Source of the DNA: Acidobacteriota bacterium
GTDB taxonomy: Bacteria; Acidobacteriota; Terriglobia; Bryobacterales; Bryobacteraceae
Length of the DNA stretch: 37,057 nucleotides
Direction of reading: 5' to 3'
Assembly (NCBI GenBank): GCA_017304135.1
Contig: JAFLBB010000046.1
Location: 1-37,057, forward strand
The position numbers and the translations under genes were made by a program. The notes beneath the pieces are model-generated. The model searched no databases. It was given only the letters and a program-made list of their open reading frames with translations, and was not told where the DNA came from. This document shows, piece by piece, positions 23,662-30,736 of the stretch (within the stretch, counting starts at the first letter, position 1; the number at the start of each line of letters is the position of its first letter).

Positions 23662-23683
23662 GTCCTTGGTCCCGCGAAGGACC
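23662..23683 (-). promoter_or_regulatory. Possible alternative hairpins covering the ribosome site of the large secreted protein
   Basis: Reading the minus-strand leader, GTCCTT (23682-23677) can pair with AAGGAC (23667-23662), which holds the AAGGA ribosome site 6 nt before the ATG at 23656. Alternatively GGTCC (23683-23679) pairs with GGACC (23672-23668), leaving the ribosome site free. The two stems are mutually exclusive. Short stems, seen by eye only. Confidence 0.35.
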
Positions 23684-23795
23684 CTCCTCTCGATAATGGC
23701 TTCTACTCTACCATCGTCCCGGCTGGCGTTTTCTCCCCAACGGACAGCGCCTCCGGGCTGATGCAAACTCCGGAGATTCCCGAATTCTAGGTCAG

Positions 23796-23830
23796 CCGTG
23801 GGATGGGTGGCAAGCCACGGGGTGTAAAAT
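23796..23830 (+). promoter_or_regulatory. Hairpin and -10-like box before the Gfo/Idh/MocA gene
   Basis: CCGTGG (23796-23801) and CCACGG (23815-23820) form an inverted repeat, with GTGG-CAAG-CCAC as an inner alternative. It lies directly before TAAAAT (23825-23830), 19 nt ahead of the ATG at 23849. It could be an operator next to a promoter; the -35 is unclear. The rest of 23684-23795 shows nothing I can support. Confidence 0.3.
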
Positions 23831-23848
23831 CCCAAAAGAGCCTCACAC

Positions 23849-24916
23849 ATGAAACGACTTGCCTTTCTATTTCTGTCTTGGATGGCGGCGGCCGCCGCTC
23901 AGGATGCAAAAATCGCCGTCATCGGCCTCCAGCATTCCCACGTCTGGGGCCATCTTCCGAAGATGATCGCTGGCACGCCGGCTAGGCTCGTGGGCATTTC
24001 GGAAACCAACGCCGCCCTGATCGCCGAAGCCAAGGGTATGGGTGCTTCCGAAGCCCTTTTCTTTAGCGACGACGCCAAGATGCTCGACCAGGCGAAGCCC
24101 GACATCGTGTGGGCCTTCACGCCGAACAACGACCATCTGCGCATCGTCAAGCTGTGCGCCGCGCGCAAGATCCACGTGATGTTTGAAAAGCCGCTTGCCT
24201 CCACACTCGCCGACGCCCGAGCCATCCGCGACCTGGCAAAGAAAAGCGGAATCCAAGTACTCACCAATTACCAGATGGCCTGGTGGTCCACCAACTATAT
24301 GGCCAAGGCGCAGGCCGATTCCGGCGCTTTAGGCACAGTGTGGCGGCTGCGCGGCGTCGTCGGCCACGGCGGGCCGGGCTCGCAGGGCGCGCGCAACAGC
24401 GTGTTCTTCGAATGGCTCACCGACCCCGTGAAGAACGGCGCCGGCGCGCTCATGGACTTCGGCTGCTACAACGCCCTGTGGAGCCTCTGGTACCTGGGCA
24501 AGCCCGAGTCCGTTTATGCCCACGTGAACCAGTTGCGGCCGGAGACATTCCCGAAGGTGGAGGACAACGCGACCATGATCCTCAGCTACAAGAACGGCGT
24601 CGGGCTGTTCGAGGGCAGTTGGGATCTGCCGCGTAGCTTCCAGGAACTGGAGGTGTTCGGCTTGCAGGGCAGCGTGAACATGACGCGCGACAAGCTGGAA
24701 GTGCGCAAGGGCCGTGCGCCGGGCCAGGAGATGCCGCTCGAAGCCCTGCCGCCTGAGAAGAGCGAACCCATTGCCCACATGATCGCCGCCATGCGCGGCA
24801 AACTGGCGCTGAATCCCATGGTCGCGCTCGATATCAATGTGGATGTCGTGGAGATCATCGACGCGCTCAAGATGAGCGTGAAATCCAAAGCCGCGGTGAA
24901 ACTGCCGCTCAAGTAG
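23849..24916 (+). CDS. Exported Gfo/Idh/MocA family oxidoreductase
   Basis: A 355-residue NAD(P)-dependent sugar-type dehydrogenase fold. A hydrophobic leader (MKRLAFLFLSWMAAAAAQD) precedes the Rossmann part KIAVIGLQHSHVWGHLPKM (21-39), where the usual G-x-G-x-x-G is reduced to G-L-Q-H-S-H. FEKPLA (112-117) is the family's E-K-P motif with the catalytic-type Lys114. GAGALMDFGCYNA (197-209) is the second conserved block, with Tyr in place of the frequent His. The C-terminal beta-sheet domain is normal in length. The leader suggests periplasmic location, but it has K-R and not R-R, so Tat use is doubtful. The substrate is unknown; relatives act on sugars or their oxidised forms. Confidence 0.87.
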   Translation: MKRLAFLFLSWMAAAAAQDAKIAVIGLQHSHVWGHLPKMIAGTPARLVGISETNAALIAEAKGMGASEALFFSDDAKMLDQAKPDIVWAFTPNNDHLRIVKLCAARKIHVMFEKPLASTLADARAIRDLAKKSGIQVLTNYQMAWWSTNYMAKAQADSGALGTVWRLRGVVGHGGPGSQGARNSVFFEWLTDPVKNGAGALMDFGCYNALWSLWYLGKPESVYAHVNQLRPETFPKVEDNATMILSYKNGVGLFEGSWDLPRSFQELEVFGLQGSVNMTRDKLEVRKGRAPGQEMPLEALPPEKSEPIAHMIAAMRGKLALNPMVALDINVDVVEIIDALKMSVKSKAAVKLPLK

Positions 24917-24991
24917 CAGCGCAAGAATTTACACCTCGCACCGGTTCCAGCCGTTCCCTTCACCGCATCCGGCGGCATACAATCGGCAAAT

Positions 24992-25027
24992 CGAGTGAGC
25001 GCGGACTCACTCGCGCTGGTGAGGAGG
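24992..25027 (+). promoter_or_regulatory. 8-bp hairpin and ribosome site before dienelactone hydrolase
   Basis: CGAGTGAG (24992-24999) and CTCACTCG (25006-25013) form a perfect stem with a 6-nt loop, ending 10 nt before GGAGG (25023-25027). GGAGG lies 5 nt from the ATG at 25033. A TACAAT at about 24979-24984 could be a -10 box. The hairpin could be a leader structure, an operator, or the terminator of the upstream oxidoreductase gene; no T-tract follows. Confidence 0.45.
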
Positions 25028-25032
25028 CTTGC

Positions 25033-25938
25033 ATGTACGACGAAAAAGAAGGGCCGATAGACTCGCTGGTCCACCTCTGGGTGGATGGAGCGTTCAACCG
25101 GCGGGAACTGGTGAAGCGCGTGGCCAAGTACACCGGCAGCGCGGCCACGGCCATGGCCACGCTGCAAGGCTACGAGGCCTTCGGCCAAACGGCCACGCCC
25201 TGCCCCGCCGACGTGAAGGTGCCCGCCGACGCTCCCGACCTGGTGACGCAGGACATCACCTATCCAAGCGACAGCGCCTCGGTGAACGGCTATCTCGCCT
25301 ACCCGAAGAACGCGCCAGCGGACTACATGCCGGGCGTCATTGTGATTCACGAAAATCGCGGGCTGGTGGAACATATCCGCGACGTCACGCGCCGCGTGGC
25401 CCGCGCCGGCTTTGTGGCGCTGGCGCCCGACCTGCTCTCGCGGCAGGGCGGCATTGGCGCGTTCCCTGAACCCACTCAGCAGACCCAGGCCTATAACCGC
25501 ACCACGCCCGCCGAGCGCCAGGCCGACCTCATCGCCACGCTGGCTCACATCAAGACGCTGCCCAACATCATCCACGACCGCATCGGCGCCGTCGGCTTCT
25601 GCGCCGGGGGCGGCAATGTCTGGAATCTGGCCAGCGTCGCGCCGGAGCTTCGCGCGGCCGTACCGTTCTATGGCGCTCCCGTGCCCGCCGCAGACCGCAT
25701 CGCGCTGATGCAGACACCCGTGCTCGCCCTCTATGGCGAACGCGACCGCAACCTCACCATCAACATGGCCCCGGTGATGACCGAGATGATCCGCCAGCAG
25801 AAGACCTTCGGGTTTGTGGTGTACGAAGGCGCGGCGCACGCCTTCCACAACGACACCGGAGCGAACTATAACGCCGCGGCCGCCTGCGATGCCTGGTCGC
25901 GCACCATCGCCTGGTTCGACAAACACCTGCGCGCTTAG
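25033..25938 (+). CDS. Dienelactone hydrolase family protein
   Basis: A 301-residue alpha/beta hydrolase. The dienelactone hydrolase triad is visible: Cys190 in G-F-C-A-G-G, Asp238 in Y-G-E-R-D, and His269 in G-A-A-H-A-F. HENRG (106-110) is the oxyanion-side motif and APDLLSRQGG (131-140) the usual strand-turn. An N-terminal extension of about 60 residues carries R23-R24-E-L-V-K-R followed by a weakly hydrophobic stretch and AFGQ, a Tat-like leader seen in exported relatives. A strong ribosome site GGAGG supports the start. Its stop overlaps the convergent lyase stop in the four bases TTAG. Likely hydrolyses a lactone or ester; substrate unknown. Confidence 0.9.
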   Translation: MYDEKEGPIDSLVHLWVDGAFNRRELVKRVAKYTGSAATAMATLQGYEAFGQTATPCPADVKVPADAPDLVTQDITYPSDSASVNGYLAYPKNAPADYMPGVIVIHENRGLVEHIRDVTRRVARAGFVALAPDLLSRQGGIGAFPEPTQQTQAYNRTTPAERQADLIATLAHIKTLPNIIHDRIGAVGFCAGGGNVWNLASVAPELRAAVPFYGAPVPAADRIALMQTPVLALYGERDRNLTINMAPVMTEMIRQQKTFGFVVYEGAAHAFHNDTGANYNAAAACDAWSRTIAWFDKHLRA

Positions 25939-28466
25939 CGCGGCGTTCGTTTGTACTGAATGCCCGTGGTGAGCAGGACGAGATCGTCCACCCAGGCGTC
26001 GGTGGTCACGCGGTAACTAGTGTCACCCGTGCGTTCAAAGCCGGTGATGCGGTGGACGCCGCGGTAAGGTTCGATCACGGACGCAAATGTGGTGGCCACC
26101 GCTTCGCGCCTCGCCATCGCATACGGTACGTTCACGCGCAGGTCAGGCCCAAGCCCCTCGCCCCCCACCACCGTGGTGCCTGCTTCGCCAATCATCCAGA
26201 TGCGGGCGCTGCGCGTGTTGAACTCGAAATCCTCCACCAGGCGCGGGCCGGCGTCGTATTCAAGGGTGATGTCATCCACGTGCAGCGCACCTTCGGCGGG
26301 GCCGCCCTCAACGGCGGTGAGTTCGACTGAAACCGTCCGCACCGGGGCGTCGAAGATGCCGTCGGCGTTGCCCAAATAGTGCGACCACGTTTCGGGATTG
26401 CGCACCTCCAGCTTGCGCCACCCGGTCCAAGTCACCGGACCGATGGTAGCCACGAAGCGCTCATCAGTGGCGTCGTATAGCCGCAAGGCCAGGCGGTGGC
26501 CGGAACCATCGCCGTGGATCATCACGGTGAGTCCGGTTGGCTTCTCCACCGGCAGTCCGCTGAAGACGGGCGTGGTGAACATCAGGTAGCCCGCGCCGGT
26601 GAAGACGTAGCTTGCCTTGCCGCTGCCATTGCCCTGGAAGCTGAACTCCGGCGTGCGCTCGTAGCGGGCGCGTACGTTGGCCGTGCTTTGGTAGGTGCTG
26701 CCATAGGCCGTGGCGGTGGCGGCCGAGCCGTCAAAGCGCACCGCCCAATCCGATGACCCGTCGCCGGCGCGATTGCCGGTCAGATGCTGAAAGCCCGCCG
26801 ACTGCGGAAATGCGCTGTACGCTTCCGTTGGTAAGTCCATCTCCAGCCTTCCGGCGTTGTGATAGGTCCAATCGTATTTGTGTGATGCGCCGTCGAGCGA
26901 AGCGGCATCGAAGAGGTCGAGCAGGTAGTCGCCCGTGGACACCAGCGTGCGTGTGAGGGCCGCGGTTTTGTAAGCCGCACCGGCTTCAGCGCGCGCCGCG
27001 GCGTAGCCGTTGCCCTTGTCAAACCAGATCAGCTTGCCGGTGGCTTCCGCTTGCGTGCGCTCATCCACGGTGACCGTGTTGTGGGCCACCGTCTGTTTGT
27101 CCCACGTGTTGTGCGTCGGCGCGGCGTAGCTTTGCGTGCCCGGATCGATGCCCAGCAGGCCGCCCAGGCCATAGCTGATGAGCCCTAACTTGTCATAGTG
27201 CCCGTGCCCGCCGCCATGCGGACCGAACTTCATCATCACCGTGTGGTCGCCCGCCGCTGAGCGCAGCACGGCGTAACCGGATTCAGGAAAGACGGCGCTT
27301 TCCGGTGACACGCTCTCCGCGGGTGGCAGCGATTCCAGTCCCCAAAACAAAGCGTTGCGATGCCGCGTGCGGCGGCCGAGGACGCTCGCCAGCAGCGGAT
27401 CGCCGAGCCTCGCAAGAGCGACTTCATACAACCGGTCGTAGTTGTAAAGGCTGACCGAGGCCGAATCATTGAAGTTGGGCAGCGTGCCATCGGGGAAGCT
27501 CAACCGCAGCGGCGTCAGGAACAGCCCGCGCATCTGCGGCTCCTGCCACAGATCGATGCCGTTGCGCGCGGCCATCTCCGCCGTTTGCACCAAGGCATCC
27601 AGCGCGTAATAGTGATAGCCCCAGGCGCCTTCATACCAGAAGCCCTCGCCCTCAACCGATCTCTGCATCTGAAAGCGAAACCCGCTTTTTCCGTTCACCA
27701 CCCACTCGATCAACTCCGGGTCATTCAGCGCGAAGGCCACCGCGCCCACTCCGGCGTTGTGCCAGCTTTGCCAGTTGCTGATGCCCGCATCGTTGCGGCG
27801 GACGGTTTCCACGCACGCCCGCAGCAGGTCGCGCTCCACCTTGGCGCGCTGCTCTTCGGTCATCACATCCGTGCCCGACAAAAGATCATAGGCCCAGGCG
27901 AGCGGGATGAGCCAAATGGCTTCATCGAGCGTCTGCGCCCGTGCCCGTGCGCCGGACCGCGTGTTGCGGCCATCCTTATCATGCAGCGCATAGTTCGGGT
28001 ACAGCTCGGCGTAGCGGGTGAGGATCGACGCGGCCTGTTCGCCATAGCTGCGTTGACCAGTGAAGCGAAAGGCAAGCGCCAGGTCGCGCGCCGCGTCGGC
28101 CAGGTCGGCATGGCGGCGGCTGACGATCACATCGTCGTAGGGCCAACCCCGGAACGTCTCCGCGTCGATCGGACAACGGTGTGTGGAAGGTGCGCTGAAC
28201 GTCAGCGACACGCCATGCCGCGGGCACACATAGTGCTGGCCCCACTGGCCGCCTTTGTCGGGAATCGCGAAGCTCGCCAGCGCGTATTTGTCCGTGTGCG
28301 ACTTCGGCCAGCCGGCGGCGAAGGTCTTGATCGTGTCGACGGTGGAAGCAGCCCAACTGTCGGACTGCGTCCGCGAGCGGATCCGCTCGAGATCGGCGTC
28401 GTTCAAAAACAGATGAGGTTGAGCAAGAAGAGGGAGGGCGAGAAGGAGGAGCGTCAGTGGACGCAT
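25935..28466 (-). CDS. Heparinase II/III-like polysaccharide lyase
   Basis: An 843-residue secreted protein with signal peptide MRPLTLLLLALPLLAQ. The N-terminal alpha/alpha toroid includes YVCPRHG, ARAQTLDEAIWLIPLAWAYDLL, NWQSWHNAGVGAVA, and EGFWYEGAWGYHYYALDAL with the usual Tyr-rich catalytic cleft. The heparinase II/III beta-domain follows: GPHGGGHGHYDKLGLISYG, GIDPGTQSYA, and HNTVTVDERTQ. The final ~280 residues are beta-sandwich-like (IHGDGSGHRLALRLYDATDERF, LHVDDITLEYD), possibly a carbohydrate-binding module. The ATG at 28466 starts the signal peptide; the frame is open further upstream across the neighbouring gene and is not used. Likely degrades a uronic-acid-containing glycan in the periplasm. 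Last gene of a probable four-gene operon. Confidence 0.88.
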   Translation of the reverse strand: MRPLTLLLLALPLLAQPHLFLNDADLERIRSRTQSDSWAASTVDTIKTFAAGWPKSHTDKYALASFAIPDKGGQWGQHYVCPRHGVSLTFSAPSTHRCPIDAETFRGWPYDDVIVSRRHADLADAARDLALAFRFTGQRSYGEQAASILTRYAELYPNYALHDKDGRNTRSGARARAQTLDEAIWLIPLAWAYDLLSGTDVMTEEQRAKVERDLLRACVETVRRNDAGISNWQSWHNAGVGAVAFALNDPELIEWVVNGKSGFRFQMQRSVEGEGFWYEGAWGYHYYALDALVQTAEMAARNGIDLWQEPQMRGLFLTPLRLSFPDGTLPNFNDSASVSLYNYDRLYEVALARLGDPLLASVLGRRTRHRNALFWGLESLPPAESVSPESAVFPESGYAVLRSAAGDHTVMMKFGPHGGGHGHYDKLGLISYGLGGLLGIDPGTQSYAAPTHNTWDKQTVAHNTVTVDERTQAEATGKLIWFDKGNGYAAARAEAGAAYKTAALTRTLVSTGDYLLDLFDAASLDGASHKYDWTYHNAGRLEMDLPTEAYSAFPQSAGFQHLTGNRAGDGSSDWAVRFDGSAATATAYGSTYQSTANVRARYERTPEFSFQGNGSGKASYVFTGAGYLMFTTPVFSGLPVEKPTGLTVMIHGDGSGHRLALRLYDATDERFVATIGPVTWTGWRKLEVRNPETWSHYLGNADGIFDAPVRTVSVELTAVEGGPAEGALHVDDITLEYDAGPRLVEDFEFNTRSARIWMIGEAGTTVVGGEGLGPDLRVNVPYAMARREAVATTFASVIEPYRGVHRITGFERTGDTSYRVTTDAWVDDLVLLTTGIQYKRTPR

Positions 28467-28506
28467 AAAGAGAGTTGAGCCTCTGTTTGGAGTATAGCGG
28501 AGGCGC

Positions 28507-29289
28507 CTACTGCCGGTAGCTTTCGACCAGCGCCTCGAATTCGTTGAGGATTCGCTGAAGCTTCGCGGCATCGCAGTGCTTGCACCAGAAACGCCGTTTC
28601 CGCATGAGAAACAGCAATGTCCGCTTGCTTCCGCAACGCGAACAGCCCTCCATGTCCTGTTCAAACTCCACCAGCCAAGGCCGAGCCGCTGCATAGAATG
28701 GATATCGCGCGGCCACCCTTGCCACCTCTTCGAGGGGAAACGGAGCGGGGGGCAGATGGAGATACTCCAGCGCTGGGAAATCAAGCAATGGACCAAGATC
28801 GGAAGGGCCTCGTAAACCCCACAGCATGAGGTGGCGAAGACGCCGCAAGGTCGCAATGGGCGCGAAGCTCTCTTCCAGTTTCTGCGGCTTCCAGATACCT
28901 CCAGTCAGCGCGAACGACTCCAGCTTTGCGCAGATCCTGATCGGTTCCAGCGTTGGCAGTGGGCCGAGTTCCGACAGCAGCAGCCAGTTCAGGTGCGGAA
29001 GGTGTTCCAGTCCGGAAAGCGAAGTGACCTTGTTGCTCTGCCAGACCTCAAGCTGCCTCACCGAAGGGAACCACCGCAACACCTGAAGATCAGGCGCCCG
29101 CAGAAATCGCAGGTTGAGCGACCGCAAATTGGGAAAGCCAATCTCGCAAAGCCGCTGAACCTGATCCAACTTCAGGTTCCGGAACTGGATGCATTCGGCT
29201 TCACGGTGGCTGCGGACCATTTCCCAGTCCGGCTTGAGCATCTCCAGGATGGGCGACTTGGGAAAATACGGAAATTCCGCGCCAGGCAT
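28507..29289 (-). CDS. Leucine-rich-repeat-like protein with C-terminal C4 zinc ribbon
   Basis: 260 residues, no signal peptide, so probably cytosolic. Residues about 28-190 show irregular LRR units (FPNLRSLNLRFL, FPSVRQLEVWQSNKVTSL, LPHLNWLLLSELGPL, AKLESFALTG, LRRLRHLMLWGLRG, FPALEYLHLPPAP). The C-terminus carries C216-x2-C219 and C236-x2-C239 within basic residues, a compact zinc-ribbon pattern, and then an amphipathic helix. No exact family recognised. It lies 15 nt after the DUF1501 gene and 40 nt before the lyase gene. It may be a binding or regulatory adaptor; that is inference. Confidence 0.75.
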   Translation of the reverse strand: MPGAEFPYFPKSPILEMLKPDWEMVRSHREAECIQFRNLKLDQVQRLCEIGFPNLRSLNLRFLRAPDLQVLRWFPSVRQLEVWQSNKVTSLSGLEHLPHLNWLLLSELGPLPTLEPIRICAKLESFALTGGIWKPQKLEESFAPIATLRRLRHLMLWGLRGPSDLGPLLDFPALEYLHLPPAPFPLEEVARVAARYPFYAAARPWLVEFEQDMEGCSRCGSKRTLLFLMRKRRFWCKHCDAAKLQRILNEFEALVESYRQ

Positions 29290-29304
29290 CGTGCTGGCCG
29301 CTCC

Positions 29305-30726
29305 CTACGCCAAAATCGGCTTGATCAACTCGCCGCTCACATCGGTGAGCCGCATTTGCCGCCCGTTGAACGGATAGGTCAAGCGCTCGTGATCCATGCC
29401 GAGCAGGTGGAGCATCGTCGCATGCAGGTCGTTGATCGACTTCTTGTCTTCCTCGGCGCGGTAGCCATACTCATCGGTCGTGCCGACAGCTACGCCGCCT
29501 TTGACGCCGCCGCCGGCCAGCCACACCGTGAAGCCATACGGATTGTGATCGCGCCCATCCATGCGCTGCGAAATCGGCATGCGGCCAAACTCGCCATGCC
29601 AGATCACGAGCGTCGAATCGAGCATTCCGCGCGCCTTCAAATCCGTCAGCAACCCCGCCATCGGCTTGTCCGTTTCGCCGCAGTGCATTTCGTGATTGGC
29701 CTTCAAATCCCAATGCGCATCCCACGACTCCTGGAAGTTGCCGCCGCCGGAATAAATCTGCACAAACCGCACGCCGCGCTCCACCAGCCGCCGCGCCATC
29801 AGCGCCTGCCGGCCGAAGTAATGCGTCGGCTCCTCGCCCACGCCATAGAGCTTTTTGGTCGCCTCTGATTCGCGCTCAATATCCACGGCATCGACCGCGT
29901 GCGATTGCATGCGGTAGGCCAACTCATAAGCCGCAATGCGCGCGCTTAGCTCCGTGTCCGCAGGGTTGCGCTCAGCATGTTCCTGGTTGAGCTTCTGCAG
30001 CAGATCAAGCCAGCGCCGTTGCCGCTCCGGCGGCAGGTCCTTCGGCGGCAGCAGGTCGACAATCGGATCGCCTGTCGAGCGGAACTGCGTGCCCTGATAG
30101 GCCGCGGGCATGAAGCCGTTGCCCCAGTTGGGCGCGCCGCCGATCGGCCCGCCGCGATGATCCGTGAACACGACAAAACCAGGCAGGTTCTCGCTCTCGC
30201 TGCCCAGGCCATAGGTGAGCCACGTGCCCATCGAAGGGAATCCGGCCTGAATCGAGCCGGTGTTCATTTGGAACAACGCCGGGCCATGATCGTTGGAGAT
30301 GGATGTGAGCGAGTGAATGAACGCCAGCTCGTCCACATGCTGGGCCACATGAGGGAAGAGCGACGACACCCAGCGGCCCGATTGCCCGTACCGTTTGAAC
30401 TCCCACGGCGACGGCATCAGGCCGCCCGGCGTACCCTGCGGCACAACGACCTCGCCTTTGCCTGTCAGCGCCTCGCCGGCGCGTTTGGCCAGCAGCGGTT
30501 TGGGGTCAAACGTATCAATGTGGCTCACGCCCCCGTAGCAGAAGATCGAGATCACGGCCTTCGCTTTCGGCGCATGATGCGGCGCACGGGGCGCCATCGG
30601 GTCAAGCCGCGCCGCGCGGGCGAGCATCTCGCTGGCGGCCACGGCTGCAATGCCTCCGCCGAAGCGCCCGATCAATTCGCGGCGGCTCCAGAATCGTTGC
30701 GGGGAATGGTGAAGGCAATCGGACAT
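29305..30726 (-). CDS. DUF1501 family protein (sulfatase/alkaline-phosphatase-like fold)
   Basis: 473 residues with a Tat leader (W-S-R-R-E-L-I-G-R-F-GGGIAAVAASEML). Typical DUF1501 blocks: AVISIFCYGGVSHIDTFDPKP, FPHVAQHVDELAFIHSL, NDHGPALFQMNTG, FPSMGTWLTYGLGSESENLPGFVVF, ALMARRLVERGVRFVQIYSGG, WDAHWDLKANHEMHCGETDKPMAGLLTDL, VIWHGEFGRMP, DHNPYGFTVWLAGGGVKGG, and a final Asp-Leu-His-Ala-Thr block. Full length. The family is found next to PSD1/DUF1553 cytochromes, as here (10 nt downstream of one), mainly in Planctomycetota, Verrucomicrobiota and Acidobacteriota. The biochemical role is not established. Confidence 0.93.
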   Translation of the reverse strand: MSDCLHHSPQRFWSRRELIGRFGGGIAAVAASEMLARAARLDPMAPRAPHHAPKAKAVISIFCYGGVSHIDTFDPKPLLAKRAGEALTGKGEVVVPQGTPGGLMPSPWEFKRYGQSGRWVSSLFPHVAQHVDELAFIHSLTSISNDHGPALFQMNTGSIQAGFPSMGTWLTYGLGSESENLPGFVVFTDHRGGPIGGAPNWGNGFMPAAYQGTQFRSTGDPIVDLLPPKDLPPERQRRWLDLLQKLNQEHAERNPADTELSARIAAYELAYRMQSHAVDAVDIERESEATKKLYGVGEEPTHYFGRQALMARRLVERGVRFVQIYSGGGNFQESWDAHWDLKANHEMHCGETDKPMAGLLTDLKARGMLDSTLVIWHGEFGRMPISQRMDGRDHNPYGFTVWLAGGGVKGGVAVGTTDEYGYRAEEDKKSINDLHATMLHLLGMDHERLTYPFNGRQMRLTDVSGELIKPILA

Positions 30727-30736
30727 GGCGTAGGTC

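Noticed and set aside
24586..25926. Long minus-strand frame across the oxidoreductase and dienelactone hydrolase genes
   Set aside because: It spans two genes with clear catalytic motifs on the plus strand and has no family-like pattern.
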